Source: Sternotherus odoratus
Taxonomy: Eukaryota; Chordata; Testudines; Kinosternidae
NCBI GenBank assembly: GCA_032164245.1
Contig: JAVMKO010000010.1
Location: 46,336,848 to 46,400,847, forward strand
DNA length: 64,000 nt
Reading direction: 5' to 3'
The notes under the pieces are model-generated. The model was not told the origin of the DNA. It ran no database searches and saw only the letters and a program-made list of their open reading frames with translations. Positions within the stretch are counted from its first letter, which is position 1, and the number at the start of each line of letters is the position of its first letter. This document shows, in pieces, positions 22,494 through 33,934 of this stretch. A program made the position numbers and the translations under genes.

Positions 22494-25475
22494 CTGAAAG
22501 AGATGTTAATAGATACAGGTGGGAGTCAAAGGACGGTCAGTGTTAATTCAAAATTAGCTTCTGGGCAGGATTATCAGTACAGGGGCTGGGACTCTGCACA
22601 GGGGCGAGCCCCAATGTCCTCTGTCGGGGACCATTCAGAGCTGTAGCTAAATGCTTGAATTTTGTCATTAGTGGAGCTTGGGCACTGTCCTAATGACTCT
22701 CGCCGACCCTCCAAAAGGTACATCCTGAGGGAGTATCCAGCAAGATCTGGGGGTCACCCCGTAAGTGGGACCGGGGTAGAAAGAACTTGAGAGGGTGGGT
22801 GTTTGAGTGGAGGAGTGGCTGACGTAAGGGGACATTCCAGCAGGAAGGCAGGGCATCCCGCACTGGCAGTACTTTGGAAGATTGTTCGCATCTGGGCTGT
22901 GGCAGTGCACACACGGTATTGGGGGGAACAGTACCTATTGGGGCTGGGAATACAGTCATGGGGGATTTCCTACACGGGCACAGCTGCATAGTGGGGCTAG
23001 GGCTAAGGCCTGAAGCCATGCACACTGTGGCTGCTAACTGAGGAGTTACAGCTATGGGAAATCCACGCTGTGGCTGGGGTAGCACACAGAAAGACCAGGG
23101 ATGTAGTCAGAATTGGGTCGTTACAGCAGGCCAACTGCACATTCGGGCTATGGAAGTACACACTATAGGGCAGACGCATTATCACCCTTTGTAACAGGTA
23201 CTTTGAACTGGAGGGCAAAGAGAGCCCACTGATCAGTGTGCGTTATATGTCCTCTGTGCTTGATCCCTAGAGGAGGTGAGTCTGTTAAAGGGTCAGCTAG
23301 CAGGGATGCCTCAATCTGTAGCAATTCACATGTAAAGCTATGGGGGTCCCTGATTGCATCCTTGGTATGTGGGCCAACACCATACTTGCCATATAAGCAC
23401 AAAGACCCAAGTGGCAAATAGTCTTGGCATGGAGGGCACATGGAGGGTGGGGAATCAAACATGGGAGGAGACATGGCCAGTGCAGTTCTACCCTCCTTGA
23501 TCACTGTAGTTGTAGGGGGAAAAATACATTTTCCCATTGTAAAAATGTCCAGCGATGCTTATCTCAAAGGTGGAGTTTTATAGCCCGGCCCAGACATTGT
23601 CCTTAAAAGGAGCCTCTGCTTTGCTGTGTTTGGGGGAAAGCCCCAAGGTTACTGTCAAATCACTTCTGGGCAACCTTATGGAGGTAAGTTTCTGATAATG
23701 CTCAGTGGGGTCCTTCCCTCTTTGTGGCAGTATTGCACATGCTGAGAGGAGGCTCGGGGGCTGGCCCGACTTGGAAGAAGAGCATTGTCAAGTATTTCCT
23801 GAATGCAGCAACAGGAGAAAAATCTGAAAGCCTGGGGTGCAAAGAAAGGGACCAGTGATGTGATTTTAAGGCCTCCACTATTTGGCTGCATTCTGCAAAT
23901 TCTCTGTTTTTGCATTTAAACAAACTAAGGGCCAGCTCCCAAGGGAAGTATCAGCCATTTGCTCCTGAGTAGGAGCCTCTGTACTGGCCTGGCCACTTTG
24001 GAGGATGGTCAGGCTGGCATAGTAGGTGGTGGGAAGTCTCTCAGCTGTCACTCACTTTGGGATAACCCCATCACTCACTGATGTCACTCTGCCATCATAA
24101 TACTACCGACCATGTTTGGAGCCATAGTCCACCTCCAGCAGGCTGGGCGGCTGTGGTACAGTTAAAGGAGCCTTCTGCTACAGGATCTAGCTAGAACCTG
24201 TGGGCACAGAACCCAACTGGGCCACCCAGGGCCAGGCTCCTTGCCCTTTGAATGCTAGGTCAGGAATTGGCCCTACATTTCTATTTTTCCCCAGTGTGGA
24301 TGCAGCCAAACCAATATAAAGGGACTGACAGGAGATTATGCAGTCACACTAGGGAAGCAGCAGAGCTGGGAACTAGACTTTTCTCACCCCCAATCACCTC
24401 ACCGAGGTATGATCTACAAAGCCTTTTGGAAAATCTGTAGGAAACTTTACTGGAGTTTACAGCACCCGTCGGGAGCTTCTATTTCATGGCTGGATCTCTG
24501 CATACCTGAAGAATGTGTACTGAAAACTTTTGTGTGAGAGAGCAAGCGAGAAATAATGTGAGCTGGCTGGAGCATAGAATGGGCATGGGAGGAGTTCAAA
24601 TACATTTAAAAATAAACCCCATGGACATTAAAATGTGGATATTAATAATCGCCAACTCTTATTCGGCATGTTTTCTCTGCGATGCTCGTATCCTTCTAAT
24701 AAATGGGCTTCCTTTAGTAGAGTCATGTGGTCACGTGTACCCGCTGGCACACAGGCCATATAGCCCTTGGAGAGAAAGCGCTGTACAGGCCTGCTGGCTG
24801 GGGATATCTCAGTGTATGGCAGGGAGCTGAGCAACTTTCAAACCCCCAGTCAGAAGGGAGTGGGACATGGGTCCCTGCTGACGGCCTGAGACCTGACTGG
24901 GCATTCCAGGAGTGGACCGTGGAGTGGGGATACAGGTGCAGTTACCCTGAAACTATAACCTCCATGACTCGTAACGTGTGGGCTTTCCAATGAATGGAGC
25001 TCTGCTGCGTTTGCAGTTTAAATACAATAGAAGCACCTGTTTAAATTCACAGACAAACTGCTCACAGCACCTAGGAGGAGGAAGCCCACCAGGTGTGCAG
25101 CCTTGACCCCAAATGAAAATACCAACCCACATTGAGTGCAACTTCCCAGAGCTGAACTCAGGAACCATCCTCCCCACTTGTGTGTAATGATGCCATCCCA
25201 AGCACAGTATAGAAAATAGTTCACCTGTGGGTCGGTCTGCTGCTTGATTACTAGCTCATTTATTTAACCAAATACCAGCTTGACTCCCAACTATCAGTGT
25301 AACAAGGGATCATGAATATCTCTGGTACGTTATGTTTACCTCATTCACTGGTATAACTCTGGGTGGTAACTGCTTACTTGTTTATTTTTAAAAAAGAACA
25401 AACAAATGAATTAGTGACCTCCATGCTGGGACCCCTAGTGCCTGCCTGGCCTAAACACATCACCCGGACACATAC
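22494..25475 (-). other. intron of the BEN gene
   Basis: Bounded by the GTATGT donor at 25475 and the TTTCAG acceptor at 22494, about 3.0 kb. Open frames within it (for example 23163-23537 on the - strand, 124 codons) show no domain. A CR1 or named transposon is not evident. I looked for the missing GSG1L 3' exon here without success. Confidence 0.55.
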
Positions 25476-26072
25476 CTTTTGCAAAGGGGATCTTCATGAG
25501 TCGGTTGAAGACTCCGTCCTGTAGGTGTGGACCCAGAATTGGCGTAGCCAGCAGATTGCGAGCTATCACTGGGGTTTGCTGTCACTTTAGGCCTTCTGCT
25601 TTTCCTGCTTGGAATCACTGTGTGGTCTGATGGTGAGGCTTGTAGAGTTTGTGCTGTGTGAGGACAACAGGAATATGAGGAGGTCAGATTGAGTCCTGCC
25701 TGGAATTCTGGGTCTTGCTGTGGATTGGCTGAGCTGGATGTTAGATTAGGCCTGAGGCTGGCAGAATGAGATGATGTATTTGGCCTTGGATTGGTTGGGC
25801 TGGAACCTGATGTTGCTAGTTTTGGATTCACTTGCTCCAATGTTCTAGGACTTGATGCTACCCTTGGGGCCAACTGAGTGATGTGAGCAGCTTCCAGCAT
25901 GGTTGGGTTCTGCCCCATGGAGGTCTGGCTGACAGGCTCTGATGAAAGCGAGGCATTGGTTGATGTATCGCTGGAGGAGCTCGATGTAGAACATGGGGAT
26001 GTTTTCTGAGCATTGTGGCCACTCCTGGTCCTTCTCACTTTTGTAACGTTTAGAGCTGGGTATTGCGCTGCC
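25476..26072 (-). CDS. Ser/Thr/Pro-rich exon of the BEN-domain gene
   Basis: An acceptor (TTTGCTCATCTTTTTCAG) ends just before 26072 and a strong donor (AAAAG|GTATGT) follows 25476. The exon is 597 nt and open throughout in one frame (1 nt + 198 codons + 2 nt). It is rich in Ser, Thr, Pro, Asn and Gln, with a basic patch KVRRTRSGH early and SRKSRRPKV late, possible nuclear localisation signals. No folded domain is visible, which fits a disordered linker ahead of a C-terminal BEN domain. Its 2-nt end phase pairs with the exon at 22493. The other open frame near its 5' end stops after about 80 codons and is not preferred. Confidence 0.65.
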
Positions 26073-26515
26073 CTGAAAAAGATGAGCAAACAAATATTCA
26101 CTCCCCTCTCCGGGCCTGTGCTCAGAGCTGATATGTCAGTACAAGACCCATCGCCCATGAGTATTACACCCATGATTCACCTATCTCTTTCATGCCAGAG
26201 TCCCCCAAATTGGTCTGCAAGGAACAAGCAGTTTTGCAAAAAAGCGGTCACTATGTGAATCATACCCAGCGTATCAATGTTTCCCATCTTCTCAATGACT
26301 TAATATACAGAGACCTTTGTTGGGGAATCCAGAAGCCAGGCAGCAGCAGGGGATACCAAATAAACACTGACTAATACTCGGGCGATGGCATATGCATGGG
26401 CAGCTGAATGGAAGGGAGACTGGCTGAAATGCCGTCCGTCTCCATGCCCAAAGAAGTCACTTCTGCTCACTCCTGCAAAAGGCAGAGCCTCCCTCGTCAC
26501 AAACAATGGACTCAC

Positions 26516-26532
26516 CAGGTGAGTCCTGGCAT
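26516..26532 (-). CDS. candidate start exon of the BEN gene
   Basis: A consensus donor (CACCTG|GTGAGT) follows 26516. An ATG at 26532, with G at -3, opens MPGLT plus two bases, and these join in phase to the exon at 26072 (TG+G, Trp). The assembled protein would be 346 or 347 residues, depending on the acceptor used at 22493. A different frame with its own ATG at 26660 is longer but leads to a stop soon after splicing. This start is only a proposal; further upstream exons are possible. Confidence 0.35.
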
Positions 26533-28617
26533 AACACTATTGTGGGAATTCTGTCCGCAAGCAGCTCCATAAAGCCCCTTTCCCAGCTGCTGTCAGAGTT
26601 AGATTGGCCTGGGGGACTTTGTTGTCCTGGCAGACCTTGCAGATGACAGTTCTGGTTCATTGGCTTGGGTTGTCATGGACCACCTGGTGGTCTTTGGCTC
26701 CACTTATACAAGGGATGTAATACCCACTCGGGTCTGGGCTGTGGCATAGTCGAGGATTGTGAATATGCCGCTGTTGTGGGCAGATCACCACCGCTAAGGC
26801 GAGATCAGGCCTTGTCCCCGTTCCTGGCAGGGCAAGCACCGGTTGACATTCCCTGCTCAGAGACCATGGCTCCTGCTGGGAGAGAATACTTCCCTTCCTG
26901 TAGGCCAGCGTGTGCAGCCCGGTGCAGCATGGTGATGTCATCCTTGACTATTTATGCCCTGACCCTTGACTCTTTCTGGGCAGTCTCCTTTCACTTCATC
27001 ATGGTTCCCAGATGCAGTGGCAGGAGAGGCGCCTGGCAAGCTAGTGGTGGAGAGGCTAGTGGTGGAGAGACTCATGTCACCAGTATCGTGGCAGGTTCGC
27101 ACAAACCCCTGCTATTGCTCATCTGAGGAAGGGGAAGTCTTTCCTTCTTTTCCTCAGCCACAGGAACTAGAGAGTCCTGACCAGTGGAGCTGTTCCAGGT
27201 GCTGGGACATCTGACTGCCACAGGCTGCCTTCCCCAGGCTGCAGTCAAACCAGTCTGACTGAATGATGTGCTTCACAGATAAGTTTCTCTTGGGTCCCTG
27301 AGAAGCAGGAGGGAGCGTTAAGTACTGCTGCCCTGGCTGGGCTCTGTTTGGTCTCTCGAGACTCTGATGCATGGGGGGAAGGCAGAGACGTTTGCGATCT
27401 GGCTCCTTTGTGCTGTGCCTGTGGTTCAGGGAACCAGAATCTAGCTGTAACTGCACATCTTAGAACCCCTCAGCCCAGCATGTCTAGGGAGAAGGGGTGG
27501 TGTTGGGGGCAGGAGAGGCGGTGGGGCAAAATGCCGTCCCACTCTGCTAATTCTCTGTTCTGTGGTCCCTGAGGAAGTTAGAGTAGCTCCTGGGCAGACA
27601 GGGCCAGAGGAACTTTGGCTTCAGACCCAGGGAGTTAAATGCTGATGCCTTCCAACCCCTCCACTCCCTTGTGCATTAAGTGCAGGACAGAATCTAGCCT
27701 CGGGTTTCTAAGGCCACTGTCAGGCTGTCTGGAACGGCTCATGACCCTGAGTGCCAACCTGAGGGCAGACTGTCAAAAAACAGGGCCGAGACCCCAAGCT
27801 GGTGTGTTCTATAGATCAATTTCACCAAGCCAGTAACAAAGGTGAACTCTTGGATCACTGTACCAGTCTTACCACCGAGTCACAGACAGTGTGGCACACA
27901 CAAGCTCTACAGTTTAGCCTGCCACCCAGGCAAGCAGGACTATGTGATAAATGGTCCGTTCCACCAAAGATCACACAATATTCCAGTTACTCCCAGTCCC
28001 AAGAGACCAGTCACTTACCCCAGGTCAGTTTGTCCCTTAAATCTCACACCAAACAATGCTCATAGCCAATTCTATAGTCAACTAACTAAGAATTTATTAA
28101 CTAGGAAAAAGAAAGGAGAGAGTTACTTAGGGGTTTGAGCACAAATGAGTTTCAGTCTCTGATTCAAAAGATGACAGCATTGTAATACTCTGTCACTTCA
28201 GAATGTGGTTCAAGGCTAAGCATGCCAGGCAGCATGGGGATCTCTTTGCTTATGTTTAGGAATCTTTGCCCTCCAGACTGTATAGAAGTTTCTCCTTGTC
28301 TGGGATTTTTATCCTCTCCACTCTGGAGTCCAAACTGATGGGATGAGTTCATGTGCAGGCCTCTCCTTGCTGGAGGGAGTTAGGAATGCAATCAATAGGG
28401 CCTCTCTCTTTTCCAAATAGCTCATTTGCCTTCAATGTTCCATCTTGTAACTTTATCTTAACTAATGCTGCTTTTCCTATTTGGTGAGTTACACAGTTAC
28501 AGAGGTTTACAATACAAACACTCAATACAACGTTACACCATGGGCTGTAGAGGCTATAAGTGAGATCAGTATAAAGCCTAAACACTTGACGTTCTTATCA
28601 GCAAAACCTCTAATCTA
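26533..28617. other. unassigned, possible old repeat at 27.8-28.6 kb
   Basis: No splice-supported exon found. The part from about 27800 to 28600 resembles old repeat sequence (TTTATTAACTAGGAAAAAG near 28092), but I cannot name or bound it. Confidence 0.3.
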
Positions 28618-29152
28618 CACTAAACCCTCGATTTAACGGACCTCGATTTAACGGACTTTGGATGCAACGGACAAAATTTCTAAGCAAGTCTGATGCATCC
28701 GAAATCCATTTGTCACGGGCTGGCTGCCGGCTCCCCGCTGCCGCCCGGGTCACGGCAGCAGGCGGGCGGCTGCCTGCCGGCTCCCCGCTGCCGCCTGGGT
28801 CCAGGCAGTGGGTGGGCTGGCTGCCAGCTCCTGGCTGCCGCCTGGGTCGGACCTGGGCGGGCTGACTGTTCCCGGCTGCCACCCGCGTCCCAGCAGCCGG
28901 GACCCGGGCGGGCTGGCTGCCGGATCCTGGCTGCCGCCCGGTTCCCAGCAGCCGGAACCCCGGCGAGCTGGCTGACGGCTCCTGGCTGCCACCTGGGTCC
29001 CAGCAGTGGGCGGGCTGCGGAGCTGCCGCCCCGACCCTGTGGCGGGCGGGCTGCTGCTCCGACAGCTCGTTTTTTTATTATTAAATAACAGACTTTTTCA
29101 TTTAACGGACACCCCCTCGCCCGAATTAGTCTGTTAAATGGAGGTTTTACTG
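28618..29152. mobile_element. Tigger/pogo-like MITE, copy 2
   Basis: Same ends as the element at 113, flanked by TA (28616-28617 and 29153-29154). Very similar to copy 1, but lacks one roughly 51-bp minisatellite unit and carries an extra 15 bp near the left end (CCTCGATTTAACGGA twice). The two changes account for the 36-bp length difference. Six GC-rich units are present. No transposase. Confidence 0.85.
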
Positions 29153-29920
29153 TATATTGATGACGCTAACACATAGGGAAGCAAGACTGGTTTCCAGCTC
29201 TGCATTTCTAAGTTGCCAGTGAGGCCTGGGGCCTTGGCATGCGCTGATATCTGGTCTGCCAGCATTACAGCCACAATCCAGCAAAGCACTTCAGCTTGTG
29301 CTTCATACCCCTCCATTTCAACAGGACTATGCACATTCTCAGGGGCCTTGCTGGACCAGAGCCTCATCTCCGAGTTTAAAACAAAGTAACCCCTTGTAGT
29401 GACTTAGTACAGCTGAGCTAGTGGACAGAAGGGTGTTCTGACGCACACAGCGCACACAGCTTAGCTCTTTGGAAAGGAAACACAAGAGGGGTCCCTGTGA
29501 AAGGAAAGAAAAGTGGAGAAACTAGAACATGCCATTTAGGGCAGAGCAGAATGCCCCAGAAAAGTCCCATCATCCTGAGCTGTGACTCAGCAGGGACGGG
29601 GTGGAAATCCTACTTGGGCTGCTTGGAAGGGAGGGATGTCACTGTGCAGCTGCAGCCGGGAGCTTTGTCCAAGTGGAGATCGGTTGGCTGTAGGCCACCT
29701 GCTTCCCATGGGAGGGGAGCAATGTCACTTCACACAAGGACAGGAGCTTGGCCCAGAACCAACCCCATATTCCAGAGCCACTTGGCTAGACAGTTACAGG
29801 GAGAGGGAGAGCTCTTAGTGTCCACAGAGGAGTGGCTGTGTGTGTGGGCCACCACCTGCCAAGTGCCTAGTGCCTTTGGTGGCCTGGGTGTGGTGGGAGC
29901 CCTGTGTCTTGTATGGACAG
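29153..29920. other. no feature seen
   Basis: No gene or repeat recognised. Confidence 0.35.
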
Positions 29921-30022
29921 GGTGGGTACTCAGTGCCCTTGCTGCCCTGGGTGGGGCAGGGTGGGTACTCAGTGACCTTGCTGCCCTGGGTGGGGCAGGG
30001 TGGGTACTCAGTGCCCTTTGTG
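29921..30022. repeat. 39-bp minisatellite, about 2.6 copies
   Basis: GGTGGGTACTCAGTG begins at 29921, 29960 and 29999, giving a 39-bp period. The units are nearly identical. 39 is a multiple of three, so open frames run through on both strands. These are repeat artefacts. Confidence 0.9.
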
Positions 30023-31789
30023 TCCCATGCAGCTTGTGGCTCAGGGTTGCATGTTGTTTTCTGTAGCTGGAAGGAGCCAGCCAAATGCAGCCTGAACCGG
30101 GGGCGCGGCAGCAGCCAAGCAGCCTAGACTCTGGAGAGTCCTGGTCTGTCTCGGGAGCATGACCTGCCAGATCCCAGGTCTCCAAGATTGCATTGTATTC
30201 AGCACTGCCACCTGTGGGGGTGGAAGGACGTACCCTATGTGGGACTGAGAGACTGGGGCTATTGGGGTTCTTAGTGGCTTTAGAGAGCATTAACCTGTAT
30301 ATTTAGGTGCTGGGCACATTGGACCTTTGCTGTGGGGACCCTCCTTTGACTCATCCTCCATACTGATACAGGCATATCCTGGCGCAGATAAAAGTGTTCT
30401 CATTGCTAATTGCAGTTTTTATTTCTGGGGTTAACTCCTGCTGCCTCCCCATGAGGGGTTGGGGTATAGTGGGAAATCCGTGACACGTGGCTTCGGATCT
30501 GGGAACCACTGAACCAACTGTGGGGCCCTCCCACCATGCAGACATCACCAGCCTAAAGTCATTGCTGAAATAGTCCTTACTGCAATGACAAAATGATCAT
30601 CTTCGCTGTTCTACTCCCCTCTTGTGAATAGTCTACAGGTCTAAATGATCATAAACCTTAAGCAGTTTCTGATTGTATTCCTCTGCTAACAGCAATCTGA
30701 AACAGAAGGCAAAAGCTTCCAGTAAAAGAGGCAGGCTGCAAAAATTCCTCCTCTTTTCCATTACATGTACAATTCTACTCCTCACAAACAACTACCTTTA
30801 AAGGCTTCAAAAACCCAGTGTAGGAGTCGTATTTGAAATCCATAATAGTACACAATTTTCTACTGTACAGCCTGGTTTAAGCAACTGTGGTAGTGGATGA
30901 GGCTAAACCCTGCAACCTGCCCATTTCCCCATGATATAGTCCGCTGGGTCTAATATGACATTTATGATAAAGCATCACTAGTAAATGGTGTCCTCATTTC
31001 AAAATTTCTCTAAGGACAACACAATAAACTGTATTAAATCTGGCCTTGAATTTTGTGTTTAGGTCTCTCTGATAGACTTTAACGATCAATTTTAGAATAA
31101 ATATCTAGGGACATAAAGCGTCTAAGAAAGCATTTATATGGAAGCTCAAAAATCTGTTGTCCTTAAAGGAGATTGCATTTTTTCTATACACCTAATCCAC
31201 TGTTCATCTTCTAAAAGGGCTTAGAAATCCACCTCCTATCATCTCTTAACTGGAATTAATACCCTTAGACTTGCTTTGATTGAAAACACATCTATAACAG
31301 AAATGCAGTATGAGAAATGGCAACTCGGACAGGAGTAAGGCTTCCCAAGGAGACTGCAAATCTCTTTCATCAGTGTAGTTCCCGCGCCTGAGTTCAGAAG
31401 TGCTGAGGAGTCCTGGCTCCAGTTCTAGTGAGAAGTGCTGACCATCCTGCCCTGTATGTTTCAATCTCTAGGGTGAGATACTCAAAGGCCAGGCACCCAC
31501 AACTCCCAGAAAAGGCAGTGGATGCAGCAGGGGCTCAGCACCTCAGGAAACGAGGCCCAAGAGGTCTTGTAAAAGATACAAGTTGAGTCTGGCTTGAGTC
31601 AGTCCATTTCTGGACTCCTAAGGTCAGACGTTGTCCATGTACCTGGTTCTGTGCCTTCCAACATGACCTTTGCCAAGCGAATTGGCACACTGCTGTTGTC
31701 CCAGGGCCATGGGGAGAGGCACCCTGACTAAACACTGCACACAGAAAAGAGAGGATGGCCGGTCCCAGATTGGAATAACACCTTAACCC
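30023..31789. other. no feature seen
   Basis: No gene or repeat recognised. Confidence 0.35.
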
Positions 31790-31960
31790 GTCACATAGCT
31801 ATTCATGGCTTCTAAGGCCAGAAAGGACCACTGCAATCATCTAGCCTGGCCTGCGTAAGGCAGGCCAGAGAATTGCCCCACAATCCCCCTTGGAGCAGAG
31901 CAATCAGAAAACAGCCAATCCCGAGTTAAAATATTGATGTTACCAGAACCATATTGTTTT
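31790..31960 (-). mobile_element. CR1 LINE 3' fragment
   Basis: The + strand shows TTCATGGCTTCTAAGGCCAG then AAAGGACCACTGCAATCATC and GCCAGAGAATTGCCCC, the antisense CR1 3' end. Truncated at the right. Confidence 0.8.
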
Positions 31961-32184
31961 GGGATTCATCCTGCCTGCCCAGGATTCATTCTGCTCCCCG
32001 AGCCACAATGGGGCAGCATCAGCAGAAGGAGCACTGGGAGGGGGTGCACTTAAAGATCCAGGCTGGGCTTTTCGTAGGAGATGAAGGGACTTCAGGCACC
32101 CAAACCTCATTGGTACAGGATGGGAGCTGGGCACCTAGCTCCCCAGGTCATCTGAACCCCCCAGCCCCACCTGTCCAGAATGCC

Positions 32185-32260
32185 CAATAGCTCAGTCGTT
32201 ATGGCCCTCTCCTGGCATAAAGGAGACTGCGGTTCTGATCACTAGCAACCCCTGCATCCT
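32185..32260 (+). repeat. tRNA-like SINE head fragment
   Basis: TAGCTCAGTCGTTATGG resembles a pol III A box and GGTTCTGATCACT a degenerate B box about 45 bp on. It does not fold as an intact tRNA and lies in repeat-derived DNA. Confidence 0.4.
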
Positions 32261-33195
32261 TCAGCCTCCCTCCTGCCCCGATTTTGTCCTGCATCTCCCT
32301 AAGCCTCCCTCCTGACCCTACATCCCCCTGCACTCCCTTAGTCACTCCGCTCTCCCCACTTCCATGTCCTTGGCACCACCCTCAGCCTCCTTTCTGGCCC
32401 CCACATTCCTGTCTCCTCATAGTTTTCTGGCCAGCCCTCAAGCTGTGGAACACAGTGACAGCCATCTTTCCTGACTATGGCTGGGCTTCAGTCTCTTTGA
32501 GAATGGTGTCCCCCTCTATTATTACAACTAGCCCCCTCTTTTTGACCCATGACTGCAGGCCCCTGGGTCCTTTAGCACAGCTGGTCTCAAACTGCGGTAC
32601 GCGGACACCAGCGGGACCTTAGAGACTGCACAGGGTGGGGCCCACAAAAGATTACAAAAAGTTTTTTAAAATGTCACCTTATGTCTGCATTGTCTAATGA
32701 TTAAAAGCAGCAAATCTACTACTGCTGTTTACACAACATATTCTGTGGTGCATGAGCAGCGCCATAATACATTACATAAGCATCAACATACAAAATTGGA
32801 CTGCTTTGCGACAGCGAAGCAGAAATGCCGTCCATTTTCTTGATGACTGAGATGTCTTTGGTGCATGGAAGTCGAATAGATTTTTACGGTGTGTGAGCAA
32901 AATACATTGAAAATAGATACGTTCTTAAAATGCCCTCATACTAGTACTGCTAGTTGTGCTGAAGCCTTGGATAATGCACAGGCAAATAGTAAGAAACAAA
33001 TGAAAAACAGGTTTAAGATTAGCAGCCGTGTTAGTCTGTATCCGTAAATAAGTCAAGGAATACTTGTAGCACCTTGGAGACTAACCAGTTTATTTCAGCG
33101 TAAGCTTTCGTGGGCTATAGCCCACTTTAATGGATGCATAGAATGGAACAGAAGTAAGATGCATTTATACACACAGAAAGAAAGAAAAAAAGATT

Positions 33196-33587
33196 GTACA
33201 TTATGTGTGGTAAGAGAGGTAACCACAGGTTAATTGGGTTCAGCTGAGTAGAGGTTGCCAGAGACCCAGGCAAGATCAGCTGATGCCAATTAAGGACTGT
33301 CAGAGACCTTTTTAAACCTTCCCCTGTTAAGAAGGAGGGGTGGGGGAGAGAGTGAGAGTGAGGCTTCCAGCAGGCTGGGGGCAGCAGGACAGGAGGACAG
33401 GGAGCCTCTCCAAGAAGGGAGCCAGCATTCCCTGGCCAGAAGGGAAAAAAACCCCAGCCAAAGGACTGATTAAGGGAAGGGAAAGCTTTCCCTTGGGCAG
33501 TCTAGGAGGTCTGCCCTGACCAAACCAGTCTCTCCCAGGCATAAAGGACTTGTGCCTGGTGGGACAGTAGGGTACTTTGCCACAATT
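33196..33587. mobile_element. insertion within the left palindrome arm, LTR-like
   Basis: Absent from the opposite arm, where ATTGTACAT-like sequence runs straight into TACCATACC. It begins TGTGTGGTAAGAGAGG and is purine-rich, like the second half of the LTR-like elements at 6847 and 48911. Terminal structure is not certain. Confidence 0.4.
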
Positions 33588-33780
33588 ACCATACCAACTC
33601 TAAGAGGCTGTTTAATTTGGATGGGCCATTATCAGCAGGAGAAAAAAATACCTTTCGAAATGGATCTCTGTGTCTGACAGGCGATAACAACTATTGAAGG
33701 TAGATCCATTTCAAAAGGTATTTTTTCTCCTGCTGATAATGGCCCATCCAAATTAAATAACCTCTTAGAATTGGTATGGT
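33588..33780. repeat. long hairpin-forming inverted repeat
   Basis: Left arm from TTACCATACCAACTCTAAGA to TTTCGAAATGGATC, right arm from GATCCATTTCAAAAGG to ATTGGTATGGTAA. Only a few mismatches lie over about 80 bp, and the loop is about 35 bp. Confidence 0.9.
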
Positions 33781-33934
33781 AATGTACAACTTGTTTTTTT
33801 TTCTTTCTGTGTATATAAATACATTTTACTTCTGTTCCATTCTATTCATCCGATGAAGTGAGTTATAGCCCACGACAGCTTATGCTGAAAATAAACTGGT
33901 TAGTCTCTAAGGTACTACAAATCTTCCTCATCTT

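Noticed and set aside
25845..26093. Alternative frame at the start of the BEN linker exon (KRYKSEKDQEW...)
   Set aside because: It stops after about 80 codons, whereas the chosen frame is open over the entire 597 nt and joins the BEN exon in phase.
26457..26660. 67-codon antisense frame starting at 26660 as the BEN gene start
   Set aside because: Used up to the donor at 26516, it leaves one base and meets a stop a few codons into the next exon.
32185..32260. Possible functional tRNA gene
   Set aside because: The A and B boxes are degenerate and the sequence does not give a cloverleaf; it fits a SINE head better.
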